The notes: a model not told the origin generated them from the letters alone. A DNA stretch of 22,139 bases from Chersky-822 sp035509195 (GCA_035509195.1 DATJLT010000014.1:1-22139); one strand, 5' to 3'. Positions 1 to 7,997 are shown, counted from the stretch's first letter. Translations and numbers: made by a program.

Positions 1-416
1 ACCTGCAGGTGAAGGGTATGACTGAACGTATCTGGCGACTCTGGCGCGCGAACGGGCACGTCAGGCCACAGATCGGAAGCTTCGGCGAGCATCAGCGCCG
101 CGTCGCCGATGCCAAGTTCGGCGTGGCCGATCGTGCCGTCCGCGTTCACGTATGGCTCGCCTCGGCGCTGCGCGCCGAAAACCTCGGCGTACCAGTCGAG
201 AGCGCGCCTGGCGTCGGACACCATGATGTACGGAGTGAGCGCAGGCGGCCAGGCTGGCTCCCGTGCGTCTCTGATCGTGATGGTCTGGTCAGACATTGTT
301 CCTCCAGTGGTTGCCAGGACCTCCCTTGCCAGCCGCATCCGCAGCCGTCCGGCGAAGTCAGGGTCGGGACTGACCGGGGTGACTGGCTCGCGCAGAGCCT
401 CGAACGGATCGGTCAC
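1..416 (-). CDS. VOC/glyoxalase-like protein (partial, 3' end beyond window)
   Basis: The gene reads leftward and is cut by the window edge, leaving 138 codons. The best start is the GTG at 416-414. It overlaps the TGA of the upstream sigma factor as GTGA, which implies translational coupling. An in-frame ATG at 296-294 has a strong GGAGG just upstream and could be an internal or alternative start. From residue 41 the protein has the start of a vicinal-oxygen-chelate fold of the PhnB/glyoxalase type (PYIMVSDARRALDWYAEVFG, then GTIGHAELGIGDAALMLAE). The first 40 residues (VTDPFEALREPVTPVSPDPD and a basic amphipathic stretch) are not part of that fold. I recall similar N-terminal extensions on actinobacterial VOC proteins, but their role is unknown to me. 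VOC proteins include lyases, dioxygenases and antibiotic-resistance proteins, so no substrate can be named. Confidence 0.85.
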   Translation of the reverse strand, partial: MTDPFEALREPVTPVSPDPDFAGRLRMRLAREVLATTGGTMSDQTITIRDAREPAWPPALTPYIMVSDARRALDWYAEVFGAQRRGEPYVNADGTIGHAELGIGDAALMLAEASDLWPDVPVRAPESPDTFSHTLHLQ

Positions 417-934
417 AGCCAGCCCTCCTCGGCCTCATAGATCCGGCGGAAGGCGGCCCGGGCTCGTACCAGCAGCGCCTCGGTCGCGTGCACCGTTCTG
501 TCCAGGTGCCTGGCCACCTCGGGCACCGGCAGCCCGTCGAGGTAGCGCAGCGTGAGGGCGGCCCGGTGATGCGGCCCGAGGCGGCCAAGCACCTCTTGAG
601 CCCGTATCCGGTCGACCACCGTGTCCCACGGGTCGTCAAGGCCGGCCGGCTCTCGGTCGAGCACACGCAGCCCGTGCTGTTCCCGCGCGACTCGCCGCCA
701 GTGATCGGCCAGTTTGTGCCTGGCTACCCCGATCAGCCAGGGCACAGAGGGATCCGGGGCATTCGGCTTGCGGACCGCGTCAACGGCGGCAAGGAACGAC
801 TCGGCCGTAAGGTCCTCGGCCAGGCCGGAGTCGCCGCACCTGGCGAGCAGGTAGCCGTAGACGTGCGGCAGCGCATCGTCGTACAACTCAAGCAGCCCGA
901 GTGCCGGGTCGGGCCGCACCCGCGGGTTTGTCAC
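413..934 (-). CDS. ECF-type RNA polymerase sigma factor
   Basis: The product is 173 residues from the GTG at 934-932, a usual length for an extracytoplasmic-function sigma factor with only regions 2 and 4. Region 2 is seen as YGYLLARCGDSGLAEDLTAE followed by a FLAAVDAVRK helix and WLIGVARHKLADHWRR. Region 4 is seen as LGPHHRAALTLRYLDGLPVP, then EVARHLDRTVHATEALLVRA, the DNA-binding helix-turn-helix. An upstream in-frame GTG at 979 would add 15 residues but sits directly against the hairpin at 981-1018, so the later start is preferred. A GACTAT hexamer at 946-941, seven bases before the GTG at 934, could be a -10 box for a leaderless mRNA; the -35 is weak. No anti-sigma gene is adjacent. The overlapping downstream partner is the VOC gene. 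Target promoters are unknown. Confidence 0.9.
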   Translation of the reverse strand: MTNPRVRPDPALGLLELYDDALPHVYGYLLARCGDSGLAEDLTAESFLAAVDAVRKPNAPDPSVPWLIGVARHKLADHWRRVAREQHGLRVLDREPAGLDDPWDTVVDRIRAQEVLGRLGPHHRAALTLRYLDGLPVPEVARHLDRTVHATEALLVRARAAFRRIYEAEEGWL

Positions 935-980
935 ACCCCCATAGTCGTCCCGCAAGCCAGAACTCCGACGGGCAAACACG

Positions 981-1018
981 GCACGAGTGCCGCGTCATCT
1001 TTGACGCGGCACTCGTGC
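981..1018 (-). terminator. Perfect 17-bp hairpin, terminator of the GH2 gene
   Basis: Positions 981-997 and 1002-1018 are perfect reverse complements (arm GCACGAGTGCCGCGTCA) with a four-base TCTT loop. The hairpin lies 13 bases past the stop codon of the leftward GH2 gene and before the sigma-factor start. No long T-tract follows (only TTT), as is common for actinobacterial terminators. It should isolate the sigma/VOC pair from read-through. Confidence 0.8.
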
Positions 1019-1031
1019 AGACCGTGCCCGG

Positions 1032-4000
1032 TTACCCGGCGGCGGTGGCGATGTACGTCGGGTCCACGTAGGTCCCGCCGTTCTCCACCAGGTTGTAGTC
1101 GTTGTTCTCATCGATCGAGGCGGCCTGGATCGCGCCGCCTCCGGTAGCCGAGATGAACGTCTGGGCGCTCACCGGGGAGTTAGTACCTGTCACGATCATG
1201 GTCAAGGTGATCTCTGACGACGCGCCAGCGGCGAGCGTGAATCCAGCATTGGACCAGCAAATGGCCTTGGCGCGGGAGCAAGACCACCCGGTGCCAGATT
1301 CCGACTTCGCGGTGAAGCCGGCCGGCAGGTTTGTCGTGACCGTGATCTGCCCGCTGGTCGCGGCGTATCCGGTGTTCGCCACGGTGATCAGGTAACTGTC
1401 CTTGGCCGTCTTGCCGCCGGTGATGAACGGCGCGTAAGGCACGCCAGCCGCCGTGTCGATACTGGTCACGGTGAGCTGGGCACGCTGGCCGATGGTAGTG
1501 GTGTCGGTCCCTGTGGCGGTGCCGCCGTTACCCCCACCGGAGACCGACACCGAGTTGGTGACGGAGTGCTGTGCGTTGTTCGCCACGGCCACGTCCAGCG
1601 TGATGGCCGGGTAAGACTTGCCTGCACCGAGCGAGTCGAAGCGGTAGCAGGTCGGGTCGGGCTCGTAGTTGTTGACGATCGTGCTGTGCCGGGCCGCCGT
1701 CGTCGGCGGCAGGGTGGCCGGCGCCAGCGTGCAGGTCCACCCGGTGCCGCTCATCTCGGTCGGAGTGAGGCCAGCAGGGAGAGTGTCGGTAACGACGACC
1801 ATGCCGCTGGTCGCGCCAGAGCCAGAGGCGTTGGACACGGTCAGCGTGTAGGCGTCGCCGGCGTCACCCTGCGAGAAACCGCCAGAGTGAGCGCTGGAAA
1901 CCGACAGCGAAGGAGCGGCCGGCGGCGACGGTGGCGTACCCGCCGTACCGGTCTGCGTGATCGTGGTCGGGTCGGTGCCGGTCTGGCCGCCACCGGCTGT
2001 GGAGGAGTTGGCACCCGTCGTCATGCCGCCGCCAGCGACCGTTACCGAGTTCACGACCGACGCAGGGGCGTTGGCCGCGACCGAGACGGTCAGCGTGATC
2101 GGCGGGTAAGAGGAACCTTCGGCCAGCGCGTCGCTGCGGTAGCACGTCACCGCGGCCACATCGCACGTCCAGCCGGTACCGCTCATGCCCGTCGCGGTCA
2201 GGCCCCACGGCAGCGAGTCGGCGACCGTGACGAGCCCGTAAGAAGGTCCGCCGGTCGTCGAGTTCTGGCCGATGACGTTCTTGACCGTCAGCGTGTAGTT
2301 GTCGGAAGAGTCGCCTTGGGCGAACGACCCTGAGTGCGCGCTTGTCGCGGTGAGGTCGGGCGACTGAAGGATCGTCGCCGACGCGGTGACCGAGGCCGGG
2401 GAGGCCGCGTCACCGCCGCCGCCGATCACGACGGTCTGCGTGCCGGTCGCCGGAGCATTCACGGAAGTGCTCGCGACCAGCGTGATCGGCGGCTCCTCGC
2501 CGTTCTCGCCCTGAAGCACGTCGGAGCGGTAACAGGTGTCGGCGGGCTCGGTCACCGGTGTGGTGATCGCCGCCAGGTTGCACGTCCAGCCGCTCCCGTA
2601 CAGCGCGGTGATGGCCTGCCCGGTCGGCATGCCGCTGAACGTGGCCGTGATCGGCGTCGAGGCGTTGCCGTTGGTCGGGGCGCCGCCCTGGTTGATGACG
2701 GTGACCTGGTACTGGTCGGCGCCGTCGCCCTGAGTGAACGCGCCGTCCGTGGCGTCGTCCGCGGTCAGGTCGGGCAGCCCGATGACGGGCGTCGCCGTCG
2801 ACGCGGTCGCGGTCGGCCCGCCAGAGGCGCCGCCCGTGACCGTCACGGTGTTGGTGACGTGCAGCCCGTCGGTCGACTCCTGCGTGCCGAAGCCGGCCGT
2901 GCGGGGAAGGGACACGGTGAGCGTGATCGGCGGGTAAGACTGCCCTGGCTGGAGCACGGCAGGTCCGCCGGCGTTACCGCCGGATTCCGTGCAGGTCTCG
3001 GTCGGGTCGTTGCTGGTGTCGCAGGTCCATCCGGTACCGCTGATCGACTGCATGCTGATGTTCGGGTCAACCACGTCGGTCAGCGTGACCGGCGTGGTTC
3101 CGTCGGTCGGCGAACTGCCGTTGTTGGTGACCGTGATCGTGTAGGTGTCTGCCGAGTCGCCCTGAGTGAAGCCGGACGCCGCCGACGTGATCTTCCAGCC
3201 AACCCCGCCAGCGTTCGACGAGGTCACGAACGCCGTCGAAGGCCCTGAGCCGGTGTTCGGCGTCGCGCTGCCCGTGTCGCCTGGCGTGCCGTTGGCGATG
3301 CCGAACTGCTGCACGCCTCCGGCTGACTCTGCGGAGTTAACCGCGTTGACCGCCGCCTGCGTCTGCGGGGCGGCGAACACCGCGTTGGGCACGTTCCAGC
3401 CGTAAACGCTCACGACCGGGCTTGCGCTGCCCAGCGCTGACGCCGCGTACGTCGCGGTGAGGGTCTGCGACTGACCAGGCCAGAGCGTGATGTCGTTATC
3501 GCTCCAGTCGACGGGCAGTACCTCGTTGTCGCCGGACTGCGCGGTGCCGTCAGGGTTGCCCTTCCGCACGTCCGCGCGGAGGAAGAAGGACACCGCCGAG
3601 TTCGACGACGGGTTGGTGAGCACCACGGTGGTGGTCAGCTTGCCGCCGGCGGCTGGCTGCGTGTCGGCCGCGACCTGGACGCCCTCGGACGCGAGCGACT
3701 GCAGCGCGGTCATGTCCGCGTACTGGCTGAGCGCGGAACCATTGTCGGCCTGCGGGTTGCCTTCTGTGGTGTTCCAGTTGATGACGTCCTGCTGTGTCGA
3801 CAGCCAGTAGACGTTGCGGTCAACTACGTTGCCGTTCTGGCGCAGGATCACTTCGACGAAGTAGGTCTGCGCCGGGGCCGGCGGCGTGGTCGTCGCCGGG
3901 ACTTTAGGCGTGAGAACCCCGTTGTCCACCTGCTGAGGCTGCAGCGACAGCGGGCTTGACGTGGTCTGGTCGTCGAGCACGTTGCCGTTGATGCCGTAGA

Positions 4001-6383
4001 CCTTCGACTCGACCGACAGGCCGGTCTGCTTGACGCCGCTGAGGTTGTCGACCGCGACGCCACCGGTGTCGTAGGCGTAGATGACGTGCAGGGTCTCGTT
4101 GGCCTTCTTGGCGCCGAAGTAGCTGCCTGCCTCGTCGTAGTCGCTGTTGTAAAGATCCCAGAGCAGGGTCGGCCAGCCCTTGTTGAGCTGCCAGTACACC
4201 GTGCCCGTCGACGGCGTCGGTGAGTTGTTCCAGTGGTCGATGAACGACTCGAACTGTGCCCTGGTGTCCTCGTAGTTCTGCACCTGGGCCTCCTGCACGA
4301 ACTGCGGCAGGCTGCTCCACGCGCCGTACCTGGCCTTGATCGCGGTGTCCAGGTTGTCAAGCGTCCCGAACGAGTAACCGGAATGCGCACCTGTCGTCGA
4401 TTCGTAGTTCGTGTGGTACTGATGCGCGTCAGGTGACTGCCAGAGCGAGGCCTGGTCGGTGGGCGACATGAACCGGTCGATCGAATCGATCGTGGGCACT
4501 GTGTCCCCCGAGCCCTCTTCAGAATCAAAGCCCCATGATCCGCCAACATTCGTCAGCGTACTGTCATCATCGTTGCCGTTGTTGCTGGCGTGAGTGGTGT
4601 CGTACCAGTAGTCCGGCGGTACCCAGTCGTAAGGGCCCTCCTTTTCACCAGACGGGCCGAGAATTCCGCTCACGTTGTACTCGGCCGAGCTGATGTTCGG
4701 GTCCTGGAAGCCTGACTGGCTGAAGCCCTCGGTCGAGGCGACTTCCTGCTCTGGGATGGGGTTGTTGTCGCTCCAGCTGAAGTTGATCACGCTGGGGTGG
4801 TCGCGCAACTGCTCGCCGATCGTGAGCGACGACTCATACATCACGTGGTATTCCTGCGAGCTGACGCCCTTGCCGCTCGAGGACGGCGCCCACTTGTCGC
4901 AGCACTGGAAGCCCGCGTCGACCAGGATGCCTGCCGCGTCCATCTGGTTGTAGAAGTCCTGCGGCATTTCCTTGCCCTCTGTCCTGATGCCGTCCAGGCC
5001 CATGCTCTTGATGAGCGTGATCTGGTTGGCCAGGTCGGAGGAGGAGTAGTGCAGGAACAGGTTCTCCGACCAGCCGCCTGCGCGGTAGTCGAAGGGAACG
5101 CCGTTGATCTCGAAGACGCGGGCGCCATCGGGCTCGGAAGCGGACGGAGCGGTCAGGTACGTCGTCACCGACCTGATGCCGAAGGTCACCGCCTGCGCGG
5201 CGTCTGAGACCACTCCGCCGTCGGAGACCGACGCCGTCAGGGTGTAGAGCGGCTGGCCTCCCATTTGATATGGCCACCACAGTTGCGGGTGGTTAATCTG
5301 GAGTACCCGGTACTTTTTTGGCAGAAATGTAATGGTTTCCGAGGCACCGGCCGCGACTTCGACTTTCTTGCTTACGGAGACCGGCTGCCCGCCGCCGCCT
5401 GGCGGCACCACCCAGGCCGTGACCACGCCATCCTGCGGCCGGGTCGTGTTGTTGGTGACGTCCGCGTGCACGGTAAGAGCGGCCGAGCTCATGTCGGTCG
5501 CGTCATCCTGCGTGACGTAGGCGTTGCTGATGCCGAGCGCGTCGGAAATGTGAAGCTGGACAGGGAACTGCACGCCGGTGTTGTTGTCCGGTGGTATCTG
5601 GTTCCAGTCCACGTCGTCGAGTGTGAACATCGCGCTCGGGTTGTTCGGGAACAGTTCGAGTGCCAGCGAGTTCGTGCCCGACTTGAGCAGGTTGGTCACG
5701 TCGAAGGTGTAGGAGGTGTAGTCGCCTTCGACCGTGGCCTCCGTCGCGACCTCGGTGCCGTTCACCCAGACGTCGGCCTGGCCCATGACGCCGTTGATCA
5801 CGAGCCTCGCGTCCTGGCCTGACTGCAGGTGCTCGGTGAAGTCGGTCCTGAACCACCACGGCACGTCAAACAGCGGATTCGTGTCCGCGCCGATGCTGGT
5901 CTGCGGGTTGCCGAAGCAAAGCTGCATGTTGTTCGAGTAGTAGACGCTGGACGGGCTGTCGCTGCTCTGGTTGACCGGCTCGAGCGAGGGGTCATCGGGG
6001 CAGATGCCGCTCTGAAGCAGCGCCTCGACCTCGGTGCCGACCGCCCCGGCGTCGTCTGTCGATACCGGGAGCCAGCCGTTGGTGCTGAAACCCGGCGTCG
6101 AGATCTGCGCGCCGGACTGAGTCGCACCGTTATCTGTGGTCCATGAGGTGGTCGCCGCGCTTGACTGGACTTCCCAGCCGCCGAGGCCGAGCGTGCTCAG
6201 CCCGGTACCTGACCCGCCAGGGCTCGTTCTTGCCGGCACCGCCTTTGCCCCCGTGGCGGCGGCTGCTCCGGTGGCCGCGACGGCGCCCGGGACCTGGCTG
6301 ACCGTGGAAAGCACCAGCGCCGAACTCGCTACCAGGCAACTTACGGCGAAGCCAATATGTGATCTCGATGATCTCGCGCGCAT
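1032..6383 (-). CDS. Secreted GH2 exo-beta-D-glucosaminidase (CsxA type) with five C-terminal repeats
   Basis: The product is 1783 residues. The ATG at 6383-6381 is chosen because AGGAGG lies seven bases upstream and a Sec signal peptide follows (residues 1-36, hydrophobic core FAVSCLVASSALVLS, cleavage near AVA). Codons upstream in the same frame are open but lack these signs. Domains: GH2 jelly roll about 70-255, Ig-like about 260-385, TIM barrel about 390-720, and a C-terminal Ig-like part to about 1000 (VYGWNVPN). CsxA-type exo-glucosaminidases carry a Ser-Asp doublet in place of the Asn-Glu of other GH2 enzymes. Here it is S538-D539 (FSWSDNNP), with nucleophile E622 (WGFDSEEG). The motifs GPYDWVPPDYWY and YFGAKKANE also resemble my memory of CsxA. 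The predicted reaction is release of glucosamine from the non-reducing end of chitosan oligomers outside the cell. Residues about 1061-1783 are five repeats not found in the ~1030-residue CsxA. No sortase signal is visible. A beta-mannosidase label would be the likely misannotation. Confidence 0.88.
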   Translation of the reverse strand: MRARSSRSHIGFAVSCLVASSALVLSTVSQVPGAVAATGAAAATGAKAVPARTSPGGSGTGLSTLGLGGWEVQSSAATTSWTTDNGATQSGAQISTPGFSTNGWLPVSTDDAGAVGTEVEALLQSGICPDDPSLEPVNQSSDSPSSVYYSNNMQLCFGNPQTSIGADTNPLFDVPWWFRTDFTEHLQSGQDARLVINGVMGQADVWVNGTEVATEATVEGDYTSYTFDVTNLLKSGTNSLALELFPNNPSAMFTLDDVDWNQIPPDNNTGVQFPVQLHISDALGISNAYVTQDDATDMSSAALTVHADVTNNTTRPQDGVVTAWVVPPGGGGQPVSVSKKVEVAAGASETITFLPKKYRVLQINHPQLWWPYQMGGQPLYTLTASVSDGGVVSDAAQAVTFGIRSVTTYLTAPSASEPDGARVFEINGVPFDYRAGGWSENLFLHYSSSDLANQITLIKSMGLDGIRTEGKEMPQDFYNQMDAAGILVDAGFQCCDKWAPSSSGKGVSSQEYHVMYESSLTIGEQLRDHPSVINFSWSDNNPIPEQEVASTEGFSQSGFQDPNISSAEYNVSGILGPSGEKEGPYDWVPPDYWYDTTHASNNGNDDDSTLTNVGGSWGFDSEEGSGDTVPTIDSIDRFMSPTDQASLWQSPDAHQYHTNYESTTGAHSGYSFGTLDNLDTAIKARYGAWSSLPQFVQEAQVQNYEDTRAQFESFIDHWNNSPTPSTGTVYWQLNKGWPTLLWDLYNSDYDEAGSYFGAKKANETLHVIYAYDTGGVAVDNLSGVKQTGLSVESKVYGINGNVLDDQTTSSPLSLQPQQVDNGVLTPKVPATTTPPAPAQTYFVEVILRQNGNVVDRNVYWLSTQQDVINWNTTEGNPQADNGSALSQYADMTALQSLASEGVQVAADTQPAAGGKLTTTVVLTNPSSNSAVSFFLRADVRKGNPDGTAQSGDNEVLPVDWSDNDITLWPGQSQTLTATYAASALGSASPVVSVYGWNVPNAVFAAPQTQAAVNAVNSAESAGGVQQFGIANGTPGDTGSATPNTGSGPSTAFVTSSNAGGVGWKITSAASGFTQGDSADTYTITVTNNGSSPTDGTTPVTLTDVVDPNISMQSISGTGWTCDTSNDPTETCTESGGNAGGPAVLQPGQSYPPITLTVSLPRTAGFGTQESTDGLHVTNTVTVTGGASGGPTATASTATPVIGLPDLTADDATDGAFTQGDGADQYQVTVINQGGAPTNGNASTPITATFSGMPTGQAITALYGSGWTCNLAAITTPVTEPADTCYRSDVLQGENGEEPPITLVASTSVNAPATGTQTVVIGGGGDAASPASVTASATILQSPDLTATSAHSGSFAQGDSSDNYTLTVKNVIGQNSTTGGPSYGLVTVADSLPWGLTATGMSGTGWTCDVAAVTCYRSDALAEGSSYPPITLTVSVAANAPASVVNSVTVAGGGMTTGANSSTAGGGQTGTDPTTITQTGTAGTPPSPPAAPSLSVSSAHSGGFSQGDAGDAYTLTVSNASGSGATSGMVVVTDTLPAGLTPTEMSGTGWTCTLAPATLPPTTAARHSTIVNNYEPDPTCYRFDSLGAGKSYPAITLDVAVANNAQHSVTNSVSVSGGGNGGTATGTDTTTIGQRAQLTVTSIDTAAGVPYAPFITGGKTAKDSYLITVANTGYAATSGQITVTTNLPAGFTAKSESGTGWSCSRAKAICWSNAGFTLAAGASSEITLTMIVTGTNSPVSAQTFISATGGGAIQAASIDENNDYNLVENGGTYVDPTYIATAAG
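1035..3203 (-). repeat. Five DUF11-like Cys-paired protein repeats in the GH2 C-terminus
   Basis: Five coding repeats of about 137-150 residues occupy, in protein order, about 3203-2777, 2776-2365, 2364-1917, 1916-1485 and 1484-1035. The shared pattern is SGxFxQGDxxDxYTLTVxN, then TDxLPxGLT, SGTGWTC, TCYRSD, YPPITLTVSV and NSVTVxGGG. Each copy has one Cys in GW(T/S)C and one in (T/I)C(Y/W), or ETC in copy 1, which suggests one disulfide per repeat. Copies 3 and 4 are most alike; copy 5 is most diverged and lacks the QGD motif. The style matches the DUF11/conserved beta-sandwich repeats of bacterial surface proteins. A spacer or adhesive role is inference. Confidence 0.8.
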
Positions 6384-6467
6384 GCGCGCCTCCTGTGTCC
6401 GCCCCGACCCGACATCAGCGTTAGCACCGCGGCGGCCAGGCGAGCGCCGCCGCTTGCCGCACAATTC

Positions 6468-6482
6468 TTTGCAACGTGCAAA
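6468..6482. promoter_or_regulatory. Palindromic operator candidate for the GH2 gene
   Basis: TTTGCAacgTGCAAA is a perfect 6-3-6 palindrome in an otherwise GC-rich region. It lies about +9 to +23 relative to the predicted GH2 transcription start, where a repressor would block transcription. The neighbouring ROK-family regulator is the obvious candidate to bind it. Binding is inferred, not shown. Confidence 0.5.
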
Positions 6483-6497
6483 TAATGCTTGGCACGA

Positions 6498-6526
6498 ACT
6501 ATAGCTATCGGCCGCTTGGCGTACAA
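6498..6526 (-). promoter_or_regulatory. Predicted promoter of the GH2 gene
   Basis: On the minus strand TTGTAC (6526-6521) is followed after exactly 17 bases by TATAGT (6503-6498). The -10 matches the sigma-70-type consensus at five of six positions and the -35 at three. Transcription would start near 6491, leaving a leader of about 108 bases before the ATG at 6383. Confidence 0.5.
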
Positions 6527-6630
6527 GACCTAACGAACGCCCGATTCGCCCGTCCGTTTCGGCGGCCGATGCGCACAGGAGGTCAGCCCGATGCGGCCAG
6601 TTCCCGATCCGGGCAAATCCGGCTAATCGC

Positions 6631-6735
6631 CAGGCCCAGCAGCAACAAGCGACCACCGATGTCGTTGGTCCGGGCCGGCTGACAGCAACGCTGGCTACTT
6701 GATGTTGTGCGCAGAGCATCAGGTAGCCAGCGTTG
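6631..6735 (-). repeat. Dispersed intergenic repeat, copy A, with 19-bp hairpin
   Basis: Read on the minus strand, this 105-base stretch is collinear with 16775-16880 on the plus strand. The first 22 bases (CAACGCTGGCTACCTGATGC...) match 18 of 22. A block AGCCGG...CATCGGTGG matches about 24 of 29. The end block (TGTTGCTGCTGG) matches 11 of 12. The middle differs but has nearly the same length. In this copy 6686-6704 and 6717-6735 also form a 19-bp inverted repeat with one mismatch and a 12-base loop. That hairpin lies 35 bases past the ROK stop codon and could act as its terminator. Confidence 0.65.
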
Positions 6736-6770
6736 TCGTTGCCGTCGCGCCGGGTTACGACATCAAGTGG

Positions 6771-7997
6771 TCAGCGATGCTGTAATTCCCCCTCGCTGGC
6801 ACGACGCGGGGGCTCCGCGCGACCGCGGAGGGCGCCGCGGGACAGGTGCTGTGGCAGATCCTGCTCAGAGACCATCGCAAGGGCGCGGGCGATCGCGCCG
6901 ATCACGGTCGCGTTCGGCCCGAGGTCGGAGATCACGATCTCCGGCGCGCTGAAGACCTGCCCGGCGACGAGATCGCGAAGCTCGCCGAGCCACGGCCGCA
7001 AGGCACGGCCAATGCTGCCGTCCAGGATGACTCGGTCAGGATCGATCAGCGACGTCGTCCCTGCTACCGCAGCCGCCACGTCATGTACGAGCTCGCGGAC
7101 CACGCGATGACCGACCGCGTCGCTGACGGCAGCGGCCTTGAAGATGTCGGCGACCGCGAACGACGCCGTCGGCAGCGACGTGGGTTCACCGGCCGCGATG
7201 AGGGCGGCGGCTCTAGCGCGAAGCGCCGGCCCCGATGCCACGTCCTCGAACCCGGTCGCCCCGTCCGTGTTTCCGCGCCAGATCGGGAAGTAAGCCATCT
7301 CACCCGCGGCGTTATGCCTGCCCCTGATCAGGTGCCCGTCCATGACGATCGCACCGCCGATGCCGGTGCCAAGCGACATCAGCACGAACGAGCTGACCCC
7401 GCGCCCGGCGCCGCGCCAGGCCTGGCCAAGGGCGCCGAGGTTGACGTCGTTGTCGACCTCGAACGGCTCGGCCAGGCTATCCCGCAAGATGCCGAGCAGG
7501 TCGAATCCCTGCCAGTGCACGTTGGGGCCCGCGGTCGCCAGCCCCGTCGCGGGATCGATAAGCGCCGGAATCCCGACCACCAGCGCCCGCACCGGCCGGT
7601 TCAGCTCAGCGGCTCGCGCCTTGAGCGCCGCGATGCAGTCGAGCAGCACGCCGGCCGCGTTCTGCCCGGCTCCGGCCAGCCGGAAGTCCTCGGCGACCGT
7701 GCCGCCGGCCAGGTCGGCCAGCGCACCGTGGCACTTGGTTCCGCCCAGGTCGACGGCGATCACCGCGCCTGCCGACCCGACGAACTCAAGTATCGAGGGT
7801 GTCCGCCCGCGTGCCGCCGACTCGCCAGGCAACTCGGCGACGCTTCCCGAGGCGATCAGCCGCTTGATGATCCGGCTCACCGAGGCGTCGGAAAGCCCGA
7901 GCTCTCTGGCGAGCTGACTGCGCGTGGTCCTTCCCTGCGACCGCACCGCGTCGAGCACCAGGAACGTATTCAGCTCGGCGATATTGCCGACGTCCAT
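6771..7997 (-). CDS. ROK-family transcriptional regulator, zinc motif absent
   Basis: The product is 408 residues; the ATG at 7997 has GGAGGG upstream. An N-terminal winged helix-turn-helix occupies about residues 22-50 (TRSQLARELGLSDASVSRII), followed by a sugar-kinase-like ROK domain from about 78 (VIAVDLGGTK, VDNDVNLGALGQ, LGTGIGGAIVMDGHLIRG, HNAAGEMAYFP). NagC, Mlc and XylR repressors belong to this family and release DNA on binding a sugar or sugar phosphate. The CxCGxxGCxE zinc site usual after the AGE segment is replaced by WRGNTDGATGFEDVASG, with no cysteine. The gene lies between a VOC gene (42-bp gap) and the large glucosaminidase gene. Chitosanase control by a ROK repressor (CsnR) is known in Streptomyces, so control of the GH2 gene is a reasonable inference. 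Confidence 0.9.
   Translation of the reverse strand: MDVGNIAELNTFLVLDAVRSQGRTTRSQLARELGLSDASVSRIIKRLIASGSVAELPGESAARGRTPSILEFVGSAGAVIAVDLGGTKCHGALADLAGGTVAEDFRLAGAGQNAAGVLLDCIAALKARAAELNRPVRALVVGIPALIDPATGLATAGPNVHWQGFDLLGILRDSLAEPFEVDNDVNLGALGQAWRGAGRGVSSFVLMSLGTGIGGAIVMDGHLIRGRHNAAGEMAYFPIWRGNTDGATGFEDVASGPALRARAAALIAAGEPTSLPTASFAVADIFKAAAVSDAVGHRVVRELVHDVAAAVAGTTSLIDPDRVILDGSIGRALRPWLGELRDLVAGQVFSAPEIVISDLGPNATVIGAIARALAMVSEQDLPQHLSRGALRGRAEPPRRASEGELQHR

Noticed and set aside
1035..3203. Repeats in the GH2 tail as sortase-anchored surface repeats
   Set aside because: There is no LPXTG-type motif or C-terminal membrane segment with a basic tail; the protein ends ...PTYIATAAG.
1566..3248. 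Long plus-strand open frames opposite the GH2 gene (to 304 codons)
   Set aside because: They mirror the high-GC codon bias of the real gene, are rich in Arg/Gly, have no motifs or ribosome sites, and lie inside a clear coding region.
6384..6719. In-frame extension of the GH2 frame upstream to a start at 6719
   Set aside because: The extension contains the promoter, the palindrome and the dispersed repeat, has no ribosome site, and would bury the signal peptide. The ATG at 6383 with AGGAGG is better.
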